Assembly: GCA_041821185.1 (NCBI GenBank)
Contig: JBGUBD010000009.1
Span: 62,001-126,000 of the forward strand
Length of the DNA stretch: 64,000 nt
DNA from: Phycisphaerales bacterium AB-hyl4
Lineage (GTDB): Bacteria; Planctomycetota; Phycisphaerae; Phycisphaerales; Phycisphaeraceae
Direction of reading: 5' to 3'
Shown in pieces: positions 28,683-37,636 of this stretch. Within the stretch, counting starts at the first letter, position 1. The number at the start of each line of letters is the position of its first letter. The position numbers and the translations under genes are program-made. The notes below the pieces were generated by a model, which made no database searches, had not been told where the DNA came from, and saw only the letters and a list, made by a program, of their open reading frames with translations.

Positions 28683-29986
28683 TGCTTCGCGCGGGCACGG
28701 CCGACTTTGATGTGACGCCGCCGGTGGGCTATCGACTACAGGGGCATGCCAAGCGCATCTGTCCGTCGGCCAGTGTGCATGATCCGCTGATGGGCAGGGT
28801 GTTGACCCTGTCGGATGGATCGCGACGGGTGGCGATCGTGACGTTGGACCTGCTGTACTTTCTGCCGACGTTTTACGATCGCGTGAGGCGGCGCGTGCGC
28901 GAGAAGCACGGGGTCGCGGAAGATGCGCTGGTGCTGGCTTGCTCGCATACGCATACGGGGCCGTTCGTGATTCCGCCGACGGATGAGGCGTGTGAGGACT
29001 ACTTGGAAGATTACGTCAGCCTTCTTGAGAAAAAGCTCTGCGGCGCGGTGGGGCAGGCGATCGGCGAAGAGCGGGCGTGTCAGCTTCGTTTTGCCAGCGG
29101 TGAGGTCGATATCGGCATTGTGAATCGGCGAGTGCCGACTGCTCGCGGCGTGCGGACAGCGGCGAACCCGGGCGGCCCGGTGGACCTGACTTGTCCGGTG
29201 GTGCGTGTGGATGACGCGGCCGGCCGACCGATGGCGGCGGTGTTTCAGTATGCCTGCCATCCGACGACGCTCGGGGCAACGGTGGATGCGATCTCCGCGG
29301 ACTATCCGGGCGCGGCGTGCCGCGTGGTGGAAGCGAACTACCCCGGCTGCACGGCGATGTTCTTAAATGGTTGCTGCGGCGAGGTTCGACCAAGAATCGT
29401 CAATGAACAAGGCGACTTCGTGGGCGGCGGCTTTGATGATGTGCAGCGGCTGGGGTGGTTGCTCGCCGCCCATGTGATGGCGTGCATGGAAAACGCAAAG
29501 CCGATGCAGTCGACAACGCTTGAGAGTCGACTGGCTCGGCATCGTTATGCTTTTGATCCGGAACTGATGCCGGTTGATGACGCGTCGATGCAGCGCTGCC
29601 GATCGGTGTTGGGGGAGCGTAATCCCGGCGAAACGGCGGCGATTGCGCAATGGAGCGAGCGGTGGCGCGATCGTTGTGTGGGGCAGTCGTCGCTGCCGAC
29701 GGATTACATCGAAGGCGACGTGCAGGTGTTACGCGTCGGCGACGCGTCGTTGGTGGCGCTGACGGGTGAGGTGATGGTGGATGTGGCATTGTCGCTGCGC
29801 GAGCGAAGCCCATCACCGCTGCTGATAGCAGGGTATGCGCAGGGCGCGATCGGCTACATCCCGACACGGCAGGCGCTTTTGGAAGGGGGGTACGAGACGC
29901 AGGCCTATCTCTGGTGCGATTATCCCGGTTGTTTCGCTGGTGATGTGGCGGAGCGATTGGTCGAGCGTGTACGGTCAATGTTGTGA
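28679..29986 (+). CDS. Neutral/alkaline ceramidase N-terminal-domain protein, copy 2
   Basis: A 435-residue relative of the 25908 protein: AGTADFDVTPPVGYRLQGH, LACSHTHTGPF, QYACHPTTLGA, ISADYPGAACR and LNGCCGEVRPR are the zinc and pocket segments. No signal peptide and no C-terminal ceramidase domain. The two copies are clearly diverged (different loop lengths; extra VNRRVPTARGVR segment), so they may act on different bonds or substrates. It starts inside the stop of the aminotransferase gene (ATGA overlap), which places transamination and hydrolysis in one translation-coupled unit. An alternative ATG is at 28682. Confidence 0.82.
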   Translation: MMLRAGTADFDVTPPVGYRLQGHAKRICPSASVHDPLMGRVLTLSDGSRRVAIVTLDLLYFLPTFYDRVRRRVREKHGVAEDALVLACSHTHTGPFVIPPTDEACEDYLEDYVSLLEKKLCGAVGQAIGEERACQLRFASGEVDIGIVNRRVPTARGVRTAANPGGPVDLTCPVVRVDDAAGRPMAAVFQYACHPTTLGATVDAISADYPGAACRVVEANYPGCTAMFLNGCCGEVRPRIVNEQGDFVGGGFDDVQRLGWLLAAHVMACMENAKPMQSTTLESRLARHRYAFDPELMPVDDASMQRCRSVLGERNPGETAAIAQWSERWRDRCVGQSSLPTDYIEGDVQVLRVGDASLVALTGEVMVDVALSLRERSPSPLLIAGYAQGAIGYIPTRQALLEGGYETQAYLWCDYPGCFAGDVAERLVERVRSML

Positions 29987-30155
29987 TTTCGGCTTCATGA
30001 TTCCGGTATCGATCAGCGGGCGGATGTGCTTTCAGTCGGTTGATCGCGAATCGCCTGCATAAACACAGAGCGAACTGTTTCCGGCTCGCCCTGTGACTTC
30101 GTTCACTATCTGGAAACTGAGGATGACGAGCCTACTTGTCATAGGCCTTGTTACC

Positions 30156-30326
30156 TCATCGATTTCGACGTCGGCGCCCGCCGAGCATGACCAGCCCGCC
30201 GATCGCCAGCAGCCCCAGCGACGCGGGCTCGGGGATCGCGGTAGTGATGGTGGTGCTCTCAAAGCGAGCGCTCATGGAATCACCAATCCAACCCCGCTCG
30301 TTGCTGGCAGTCACGACGCGAGGGCT
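30156..30326 (-). pseudogene. C-terminal remnant of a PEP-CTERM protein
   Basis: Read on the minus strand, the stop-bounded frame gives NERGWIGDSMSARFESTT, then ITTAIPEPASLGLLAIGG and LVMLGGRRRRNR before a TGA. This is an intact PEP-CTERM tail attached to about 30 residues of the preceding domain. An in-frame TGA at 30327-30329 cuts off everything upstream, and no signal peptide is in reach. The rest of the gene is gone or out of frame. Confidence 0.75.
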
Positions 30327-30349
30327 TCAACTCGTATCGGTTGAGCGCA

Positions 30350-31100
30350 TCAACAGGCAGTTGCTCGCTCGTCCGCTGTACCGGGTACTTCTCGGGGCCT
30401 TCTACCGCCTTCCAGACGCTGGTTGACCATGACGGCGCGGCAACGACATGCTCCTGCACGCCGATCACCGAACGCCCCTTCGCGCACTTCGCAGGCCGTT
30501 ACAGACTTGCCCGTATGATCGATCATGCCGATCCGCCGATGGCCCTGCTCCAATATATGTGTCAGTGCCACCCGGCCGAGTTTCACGCGATCGCTGACAA
30601 CAGCGTCCACGTCCAGCGATGCTGGCAGCGTGTCCACGAGCACATACGACACCCCCCGCCGACGTAGCTCACGCAGTTGCTCCACAATCTCCGGCAGCGG
30701 TGGGGGATAAATGATCGCCCCGGCCACGAACGACGAGTCCAGATTTCGCAGCAGGTCGACTTCCTGCTTGAAGTCAAACTCCGCTGACTGCATCAACAGC
30801 CGCGGCGAACTGTTGCCGAGCCTTTTTCACGCCCCGGATGATCTTGGGCATCTGGTCGAAATCCAGGCCCGGGAGGACCAGCGCAATCCCCTGCCGTTCC
30901 TGCTTCGGCGAAGCGACGTAAATGCCATTGGCGATGCGATCGTTTTCTGAGCGATACTGTGGCGAGCCAGGTAGAAGTCTTCGCCGTTCATGGCCGTCGC
31001 AACTTACGCATTGGAACGCATTTCCAAGCGTTGAGAGGGGTGCTGCCACCTTCATCTGGTAGAAAGTGGTAGTCGTATTGGATCTGCTGCACCGCAGAGA
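30350..31100 (-). pseudogene. Frameshifted LacI-type regulator (ligand-binding domain remnant)
   Basis: Two minus-strand frames together read as one LacI/GalR-like sensor domain: first QGIALVLPGLDFDQMPKIIRGVKKARQQF (upstream frame), then LLMQSAEFDFKQEVDLLR, SSFVAGAIIYPPPLPEI, YVLVDTLPASLDVDAVVSD and GHRRIGMIDHTGKSVTA (downstream frame). The join needs a 1-base shift near 30805-30812, where the upstream frame runs on to a stop at about 30774. A further shift near 30460 seems needed, because VVAAPSWSTSVWKAVEG continues sensibly in yet another frame. No DNA-binding domain could be reconstructed upstream of about 31100. I read it as a decayed regulator of the same kind as the two intact GntR/LacI hybrids in the window. 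Confidence 0.65.
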
Positions 31101-31244
31101 AAAAACCAGCTTCGGTAGGGCAGCGGTGATGACTTTGTCTGGTGGTGAGAATCGCTGGCGAAATCCGCCAGTGGTCGAACCACGACAACTACCGATCAAC
31201 AAAAGGCCCCCGCCACCGGTCGGCCGGCACAGCTTTCCGATTAA

Positions 31245-31741
31245 TCAGGCAACTGTGCGCTTGCGTCGCATCAGGACAAGCAGGCCGCCCGTGCCGAGCA
31301 GCATCAAACTGGCCGGTTCGGGCACAGCCAGGAGTTGGTTCTGGTTCTCAGTGCTGTATTCGACAGTCGCACTTCGTCGATCAGGCCCTCCCACGATGAC
31401 GCCGACCCGTTGTTCCAATTGCCGATCAGGAAAGTGCTGTCCGCATCATACAAGGAGGTATCGAACCCGCTCACCTCGCTGCTGACCAGTTCACCATCAT
31501 CAGTCAGGTATTGCACCCAGAACGTGACCGTGCCGCTGTTGTACACAGCCGCCACGCAGTAATCTTTCCCTGCTTCGAGCGTATCTTCAGTCGCGAAAGT
31601 GCTGTTCTGATTAGTGCTCGAAACGCCGTCGGCACTGCTGCCGAATCGCAATTGGCCTGTATTTTTGTCACACCCAGAAACAGCTCCGATTGAGACGTGC
31701 TTGAACCCAAGAGGCAAGGACGAGGGGGCCTCATGTACCAC
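31245..31741 (-). pseudogene. Frameshifted LamG-like PEP-CTERM protein remnant
   Basis: The frame from GTG 31741 reads a LamG-like C-terminal half (LEAGKDYCVAAVYNSGTVTFW, FLIGNWNNGSASSWEGLIDEVRLSNTAL) and then loses sense. In a neighbouring frame the sequence continues NQNQLLAVPEPASLMLLGTG and GLLVLMRRKRTVA, stopping at 31245, an intact PEP-CTERM tail. A single frameshift at about 31345-31365 separates domain and tail. The N-terminal half and signal peptide are absent, since the HIT gene begins 15 bases upstream. A sequencing error could explain the shift but not the missing front. Confidence 0.7.
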
Positions 31742-31756
31742 ACCTCCCGTTGCGAA

Positions 31757-32200
31757 TCATGCCCGGCCAAGTCGCCCGGCGATCTTCGTCCGCAAATCCC
31801 GACCCATCTCATCGCCAAGCTGCCCCGCGTCCCACGTCAGGTCCAACCCACCGTCCGCCGACTTGGGGATGATGTGAAAGTGCACATGCTTCACCGCCTG
31901 GTGTGCCAGCTCCCCATTATTTTGAAGCACGTTGTACGCAGACGTGCCCGTCACGTCGCGGATCGCCCCCGCCAGCCGCGGCGCGATCTTCATGCACGCC
32001 GCCGCCAGTTCGCCCGGCATCTCATCCAGCGTGGCGTAATGCGCTTTCGGGATAATCAGCGCATGCCCCGCCGACAACGGCCCGACATCCAGAAACGCCA
32101 GCACCTCATCATCTTCATACACGCGATGGCAGGGGATCTCCCCCGCCGCGATCCGACAGAAAATACAATCCGCGTCCCGCCGCTGCTGCTGCTCACCCAT
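31757..32200 (-). CDS. HIT-family nucleotide hydrolase
   Basis: Histidine-triad protein of the HINT/HIT-like type, which hydrolyses nucleoside phosphoramidates or dinucleotides in the cytoplasm. The 147-residue protein has CIFC (residues 12-15) for an N-terminal zinc, ALIIPKAHYATLDEM, NVLQNNGELAHQAVKHVHFHIIP with the catalytic triad HVHFH at 105-109, and a normal short C-terminus. The ATG at 32200 has AAAGGA 8 nt upstream; ATG 32218 overlaps that site and is less likely. It lies downstream of the pseudopilin operon on the same strand, separated by two hairpins, so probably a separate unit. Confidence 0.92.
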   Translation of the reverse strand: MGEQQQRRDADCIFCRIAAGEIPCHRVYEDDEVLAFLDVGPLSAGHALIIPKAHYATLDEMPGELAAACMKIAPRLAGAIRDVTGTSAYNVLQNNGELAHQAVKHVHFHIIPKSADGGLDLTWDAGQLGDEMGRDLRTKIAGRLGRA

Positions 32201-32262
32201 CGCTCGATCCTTTCTCATACCCTTTCCCTATCAATCACCGGCCCATCATTCACCCGCCAAAG

Positions 32263-32283
32263 CCCACGGATGGCATCCGTGGG
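32263..32283. repeat. CCCACGGAT-type intergenic hairpin, copy 2
   Basis: CCCACGGAT (32263-32271) and ATCCGTGGG (32275-32283), perfect 9-bp arms around GGC. Same family as the copies at 3293 and 50017. Confidence 0.65.
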
Positions 32284-32386
32284 TCCGGCCGTGCCCCCAT
32301 CGCCCGCGCCCGCCCGTTGCCTGAACAAAGGGCCCACCGACGACGTCCTCCCGTCACCGGCGGGCCCGCTGTTGTCATTCAACACA

Positions 32387-32416
32387 CCCCCGGCGATTCG
32401 CAATCACCGCCGGGGG
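32387..32416 (-). terminator. Hairpin after the pseudopilin operon
   Basis: CCCCCGGCG (32387-32395) pairs with CGCCGGGGG (32408-32416) across a 12-nt loop, 10 bases past the stop of the last operon gene (32427) on the minus strand. It is a strong stem but lacks a T tract on that strand. Confidence 0.55.
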
Positions 32417-32426
32417 GCAGTCCACC

Positions 32427-35400
32427 TCACCGCACGGTATACGGCCGAGCCCCCGGCAACACCGCCCGCACCCGCACCTGACCATCGCGAGCGTTCCGCT
32501 CAAACACCGCAATCACTCGCGCCGCATCCGCAATCCCCACCTCCGGGGCCACCGCGAAACCATCTTCCTGCAGGTCATACGCCCGCACGTAGATGTACGC
32601 CGCAAAGTAGTCGCTCCGCGCCGACCCGACCTGACTCAACCAGCGAGCAAGCTCCATCCGGTCGGCCTGCGAAAGGTCTTCGTCGTCGTCTTCCAGCAAC
32701 AGGAACAGTTCACCAATGTTGCCAATGCCAGGGTTCTCGCGTAGCTGGTCGACTTCGACATCTCGTCCCGATTGCGACAGGATAAGGTTGCGGCGATTAG
32801 CCGCTGTCCCTTCGCGGTATGTCACGATCCATTCAGCAATATCTTCACGCTGGGCCTGCTGTTGAAGTGGCAGCACCTGTTCCAACAGATGCTGCGGCAT
32901 CGTGTTGAGGTTAACCAAGCCCGGCACCATTGCGCCGCCTTCCTGGAAACTCAACCCAGCGGCGACCGGGCTCAACGTCGTGAACCTGTCGATCATCATC
33001 GCCGCGTGTGTGACAAGCAGGTTGTTTTCCTCGGGAACATTCGGATCACCGATCACTCCCAATGCCGGATCGAAGTTGAGTTTGAACACCTTTTCAAAAT
33101 CACTGTAGTCCGTTGTCGAGACCGTGATGCTGGGTGTATTGTTCCGGGCAAATTCCATAGCATCGTGCCATTGCTCCGCAAACGTCGAGTGGTCCCAATC
33201 GCCGGGCGTTGTCTCGAACGCGCTCGGCCCGATGACCATCAGGTTCACCAGATCGCCGATCGAGCGGAACTGCCCGCGATCGCGGTAGAGCAAGTGATCG
33301 TCCAGCGTCTCGTCATAATCTACGCCGTCCTTCTCCAGGTGGCCGAGACGCGATTCGTACTCATTTCGCTCCACTGGCGGATCGTCACCGTTTGGGTCCG
33401 GCTGCATCTCCGGCACTACCTCGGTTTCTTCCGGATCGTTTGGATCGCCCGGCACCCAGACAGGCTCGAAGTAATCTTCATCGAACATGTCTTGGTCACG
33501 GAACACCAGCGGGTTCAACCCTTCACCACCGCCGCGAACACTGTGTTGCCAATACGCAATCGGCTCGCCCGACACCGGGTCGGTCTCCCGTTCTAAGTCC
33601 GTCACCACACGCTCGGTGGGGAAGCGATAGGCCGTCATTTCAAAGTACGGCCAAGGCGCCAGTTCGTATAGATAATCGTTGTCGTCATCATCCACGTCAT
33701 CCCAACGAATCACACCGCGCAACTCAATTTCAACGTCTCGCAGCGTCGTATCGACACTCGTGACGGAAGGCCAAGCCGGTACGTGGTCCGGAATCTTCAC
33801 CGGGATGATCGTGCCATCAGTGCCACTGATGTGCTCCAGCAGGTTGTCACGCCAATCATCGCCCTCCACACCAATGCGCCACTGCAATGGATCCGGCGGA
33901 TCAGCAGGTGAAGCATGTGGCGGCGTTTCCTCCCAATGGTAATCTTGCGCGTTATGCGGCGGGTCGTACTGCGACGTCCAGTTTGCGCCTACATCTGAAT
34001 GTCGATAAAGCACCAGAACTTCACCCACATCAAGATATCGCCGCTCGTCTTCTCCCGGTGCGGCGGCCAGATGGCTGAGCATGACCTGTGAATTTTCCCA
34101 ATCTTCCCAATCTGCCGGACTGTTTGCGTCCTGGTCTTTCCGCACAGGTTCGCCATCGATCCAGAGCTGTATGGTGTACAACGCCACCGGTTCATCAAAC
34201 GGGTTGCGAATCTCGATGGCATAACCCGTGTCTCCTTCCTGGTCCCACCTGATTTCCCAGATGTTGTAAGGCACGTCTGGATCACCTCCCGGGTCTGCGG
34301 GTGTATCCAAAATGCTTTCCGCTTTGTACTTCGCCTGTGTGTACACTTCCGTGATCACCGGCAGCGGTGGCACGCCGTAGCGACGAGGCAATACCTCCGG
34401 GTCATTATCTGGATCGTCGCGTCGCGGCTCGACCTCGATCATGAACGGTACATCCGAACGATAGGTTGCCACGTTCGCAGCGAACTGTGCCGCCGCCATT
34501 CGCAAATCGTCATCCGTCTGTCCGAAGCCGCCTGGCAGCATCTCAGGCATTCGGTCAATCAAAGGCGGGTCGCCTGAATTACGATACCCCCGGTACACCT
34601 CCTCAAACGCACGCTGAACATTTTGTCGGCTGCTGTTGTTCAGATCGACCTTGTAGTAAGAAGTAATGTCGTCGTGCGTCTGATCGCCCACGTTGAACCC
34701 GAACGCCTCATCCACCATTGGCCACCGGAAGATCGACGCGCCGCTGAGGGTGGTGAGTTGCTTGCGCGGCTCGGCTTCGTAGAACATTTGGAGCGGGTTC
34801 GTGTCGTCAATGCCGCCGGGGTAGTCCGTGTAAACGCTCGCATCCCAGCCGTCGGGGGTCGTATGGTCATAGAAACGCTCTGCATAACCTTCGTCGCCGT
34901 TGCGCAGAAACTCCGGCATGCCGTCGGCTGCACGCACCAGCGGGACCGGTGACGGTCGGCCGCTGTTCAAACCATCGCGATGACGCAATTCATACTCGTT
35001 GGCCAAGCCGTAGCGACGATGGTCATTCGTCACGCTATACCGCCCCTGATCGCGCCAGTAGCTGCGGCGAGCCCCCGCTGCGACAGGCCATGTGACCTGG
35101 GTGTCGTCGTCAAAGCGGTAGCGAACCTGCCGTTGCAGTTCGTCTGCGATATCGTTGTTAGCGCGTCGGTTGAAGACGAAGGTACTCAGGTCCAGTTCGC
35201 TGGGATGTTCCCAGTTTGCCTGGTCGAGGTTGCCGCTTCCGATATTCAGCAACGTCATTGCTGAGTTGAGGTTGAGTTTGGCGCTCAGGTCGACAATGCG
35301 TACCGCCATCACGTACGCGATGTCGTCCATCTCCTGAATGGGCGCCCACGCCCATCGGCTGTCGGGCACGCCGTCGCCGGAGACGTCGACGAGGTTCATG

Positions 35401-36014
35401 TTGTTCCAGATGTCCAGAAGGCTGTCGGAGTTGTTCTGGGCGTTAGTGAAGTCCACCACGTCCGGCACGGGGATCGCGACACCGTCAACGGTGTTCGTAG
35501 TGAAGCGGTTGTTGTTCGCTTCATACCGCAGGAACAGGCCGCTGAGGTTTGTGATGTGAGGCCATCGTGGATTCGCCGCATCAAGGTCGATCGGCTCAGA
35601 CGAAGCGAGCCACATGTCGTCCTGGTAGCCGCCTAGCGCGTCGCCTTCCTCCGCCCCTTCCCAGCCAAGTGCGGTGAAGATGTTGTCGTCGTTCTGATCA
35701 TCCTGATTCGTCCACGGGTAGTCGTACAGTTCGAGTGCTTCGGGGTTATCGGGGTTGTATCGCAGGTCATCGCGGAGGGTGTCCTGGATCTGGCTGAGGA
35801 TGGCGTCGATGACCAGGTTCATGTCGCCGCGCGGCGGGGCGGTGGCGAAGCGTTGGACGCGGGTCTGCTGGAGGTACGCCGCGCCGATCAGGGCCATGAG
35901 CACCAGTGACACGACGACCAGAATCACCGCGCTGGCTCGTTCACGTTGGCGGGCCGACGACTTGCGGGACGCGACATTGCGGGTAGCGGTTCGTTTCATG
36001 TTCATATCCTTCAT
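32427..36014 (-). CDS. Giant GspK-like minor pseudopilin
   Basis: A 1195-residue protein. After a basic leader (MKDMNMKRTATRN, then RKSSARQRERAS) there is one hydrophobic helix, AVILVVVSLVLMALIGAAYL, with no Glu at +5, as in GspK. An Asp/Pro/Arg-rich exported body follows. The C-terminal 170 residues look most like GspK: VPGLVNLNTMPQHLLEQV, IAEWIVTYREG and NPGIGNIGELFLLL, the pattern of helix-hairpin-helix-like repeats around an NxNTxP motif. GspK proteins of model type II systems are near 330 residues, so this one carries about 800 extra. ATG 36014 has AAGGAGAG directly upstream; the frame to 36134 is not needed. Last gene of the operon, 156 bases after the previous stop. Confidence 0.65.
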   Translation of the reverse strand: MKDMNMKRTATRNVASRKSSARQRERASAVILVVVSLVLMALIGAAYLQQTRVQRFATAPPRGDMNLVIDAILSQIQDTLRDDLRYNPDNPEALELYDYPWTNQDDQNDDNIFTALGWEGAEEGDALGGYQDDMWLASSEPIDLDAANPRWPHITNLSGLFLRYEANNNRFTTNTVDGVAIPVPDVVDFTNAQNNSDSLLDIWNNMNLVDVSGDGVPDSRWAWAPIQEMDDIAYVMAVRIVDLSAKLNLNSAMTLLNIGSGNLDQANWEHPSELDLSTFVFNRRANNDIADELQRQVRYRFDDDTQVTWPVAAGARRSYWRDQGRYSVTNDHRRYGLANEYELRHRDGLNSGRPSPVPLVRAADGMPEFLRNGDEGYAERFYDHTTPDGWDASVYTDYPGGIDDTNPLQMFYEAEPRKQLTTLSGASIFRWPMVDEAFGFNVGDQTHDDITSYYKVDLNNSSRQNVQRAFEEVYRGYRNSGDPPLIDRMPEMLPGGFGQTDDDLRMAAAQFAANVATYRSDVPFMIEVEPRRDDPDNDPEVLPRRYGVPPLPVITEVYTQAKYKAESILDTPADPGGDPDVPYNIWEIRWDQEGDTGYAIEIRNPFDEPVALYTIQLWIDGEPVRKDQDANSPADWEDWENSQVMLSHLAAAPGEDERRYLDVGEVLVLYRHSDVGANWTSQYDPPHNAQDYHWEETPPHASPADPPDPLQWRIGVEGDDWRDNLLEHISGTDGTIIPVKIPDHVPAWPSVTSVDTTLRDVEIELRGVIRWDDVDDDDNDYLYELAPWPYFEMTAYRFPTERVVTDLERETDPVSGEPIAYWQHSVRGGGEGLNPLVFRDQDMFDEDYFEPVWVPGDPNDPEETEVVPEMQPDPNGDDPPVERNEYESRLGHLEKDGVDYDETLDDHLLYRDRGQFRSIGDLVNLMVIGPSAFETTPGDWDHSTFAEQWHDAMEFARNNTPSITVSTTDYSDFEKVFKLNFDPALGVIGDPNVPEENNLLVTHAAMMIDRFTTLSPVAAGLSFQEGGAMVPGLVNLNTMPQHLLEQVLPLQQQAQREDIAEWIVTYREGTAANRRNLILSQSGRDVEVDQLRENPGIGNIGELFLLLEDDDEDLSQADRMELARWLSQVGSARSDYFAAYIYVRAYDLQEDGFAVAPEVGIADAARVIAVFERNARDGQVRVRAVLPGARPYTVR

Positions 36015-36170
36015 CGCTCTCTCCTTCTTCCATGCGGTGAGCGGGCTTCGCCCCATCCCTCTGGAAGCCGCATTCCCTGGACCTTGCCCCCCGGTTGTTC
36101 CGGTCATCGCTCGGCTGCCAACCCGCGCACACATGCGGACCGCTTCGCCGAGCCAACATCATCACCCTCA

Positions 36171-37631
36171 CTACGGCCGCGGCACACGAATAATGTGCTC
36201 AAACCATCGGCCGGAAATCGCGTATTCTTCGTACCTGTCGAGGGGTGGTGGGTTGTAGCCTTCCGTCAAGCTGGTCACCATGCCGCGATGATCGTGCAGC
36301 CGATAGCGGATGCGAATCAGGTGCGGCCACTTGCATTCATCCGGATCATCGTTGTCATGCCGAAACACAAACACCGCGTCTGCGTTGTCGGTGCTGTACG
36401 AATTTGTGGAATTGATGTGCTGAAAGTGGAATTGATCTTCATCGTTGCCATCAAGGTCTTGGAAATAGCCGTTATCGATCTGTGTCGCATCGTAGCTGCG
36501 CGGGATCGCGGCATCGTAGTCGTACGCTGACAAATTGAGCTCTTCATCCCAATTGATCGGAAAATTGCGTCCCTCGTCTGGATTGTTGAAGTGGTAGCTG
36601 TACCACTTGATCCGGTTGTCGGCGTCGCGGTCGATTCGCCCCTCACTCGTACTGTCGTAATCCCCCGCAAACTCCACGATGAAATCGCTGACGCCCATCG
36701 CGAGGATGGCGTGCATCTGCGCGAGTTGCCAGGAGGCGAGGTATTGATCGTTATCTGTCGGTTGCGGGTTGACGTGCAGGCGCTCGTTTGCGTCTCGTAT
36801 GAACGTCATGGCAGCAGCACGAGGGCCGTAATCATTGGGATCCGCTTCGAGGTACGCGATAAGACTATCTGTGCCAAACAACGGAAAATCTGCCACGTCG
36901 GTCAGTCCGTGGTAAAGCATTGGCTGCGGCGAGCTGTACGGGTATTCAGTGGTTGGTGTTGCGGCCTCAAGAACGTTGGCGTCGTAAGTGAAGTGCTCCG
37001 CTATTGTCCCATCCGGCCCATCCGCGAGCAGCAGTTGCTGTCGGCCGAGGATCCAGTTGTTGGCGATGTCCGTGTTGGGCAGCCATGCGTCGTCGTTGTT
37101 AGCGTAGGGGGCGCCGGAGGAAGGGGTGCGGAGGACGTGGCCGTACCAGACGCGAGCGTGGGGGGCGGTATTTTCGTTGTGAAACTGGACGTCGGACTGT
37201 GGCGTGAGCGGGGCGAACGGGTCGTCGTCCTGGTTCAGCCGAGTGATGAAGGAGATCTGGTCACTTCGGATGGATTCGAGGCGTTCGGTGCCTTCGAAGT
37301 TGACGCGGACACCTTCGTAGCCTTCGTCGTAGCGGAACAGTCGGTTGACGATGACGAGCACGCCGGGCGGGTGTGTTTCGTATTCGGTGGGGTCTTCGTC
37401 GTCTTTGTTGGGGCCGGCCATGCGTTCGGCGTCGCGGCGGATCTGTTCGCCGATGGATTCGCTTTCGACGAGCATATCGCCCGTGCGAACGCCGACCTGC
37501 ACGGCTCGGCTGGTCTCGAAGAACAGACTGTTGACCAGAAACGCCAGCAACGAGGCGAGCACGATAGAGATGATCAACTCCATCATGGTGAAGCCGGCGG
37601 ACCGTCGGGTTGGTTGGGTGTGCATGTGCAT
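36171..37631 (-). CDS. Type II pseudopilin, GspJ/PilW-like
   Basis: A 486-residue protein with a prepilin N-terminus: basic leader, SAG|FTMMELIISIVLASLLAFLVNSLFFE, cleavage after Gly and Glu at +5. The body is Asp-rich and includes SDFIVEFAGDYD and a C-terminal HLIRIRYRLHDHRG, similar to GspJ/PilW closing strands (predicted ability to form a minor pseudopilin tip). It is longer than usual GspJ (about 200 residues). ATG 37631 has GGGGAGAG about 9 nt upstream; ATG 37625 is also possible. The frame continuing to 38072 is inside the preceding gene and is not used. Five bases separate it from the preceding stop. Confidence 0.8.
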   Translation of the reverse strand: MHMHTQPTRRSAGFTMMELIISIVLASLLAFLVNSLFFETSRAVQVGVRTGDMLVESESIGEQIRRDAERMAGPNKDDEDPTEYETHPPGVLVIVNRLFRYDEGYEGVRVNFEGTERLESIRSDQISFITRLNQDDDPFAPLTPQSDVQFHNENTAPHARVWYGHVLRTPSSGAPYANNDDAWLPNTDIANNWILGRQQLLLADGPDGTIAEHFTYDANVLEAATPTTEYPYSSPQPMLYHGLTDVADFPLFGTDSLIAYLEADPNDYGPRAAAMTFIRDANERLHVNPQPTDNDQYLASWQLAQMHAILAMGVSDFIVEFAGDYDSTSEGRIDRDADNRIKWYSYHFNNPDEGRNFPINWDEELNLSAYDYDAAIPRSYDATQIDNGYFQDLDGNDEDQFHFQHINSTNSYSTDNADAVFVFRHDNDDPDECKWPHLIRIRYRLHDHRGMVTSLTEGYNPPPLDRYEEYAISGRWFEHIIRVPRP

Positions 37632-37636
37632 GGTGT

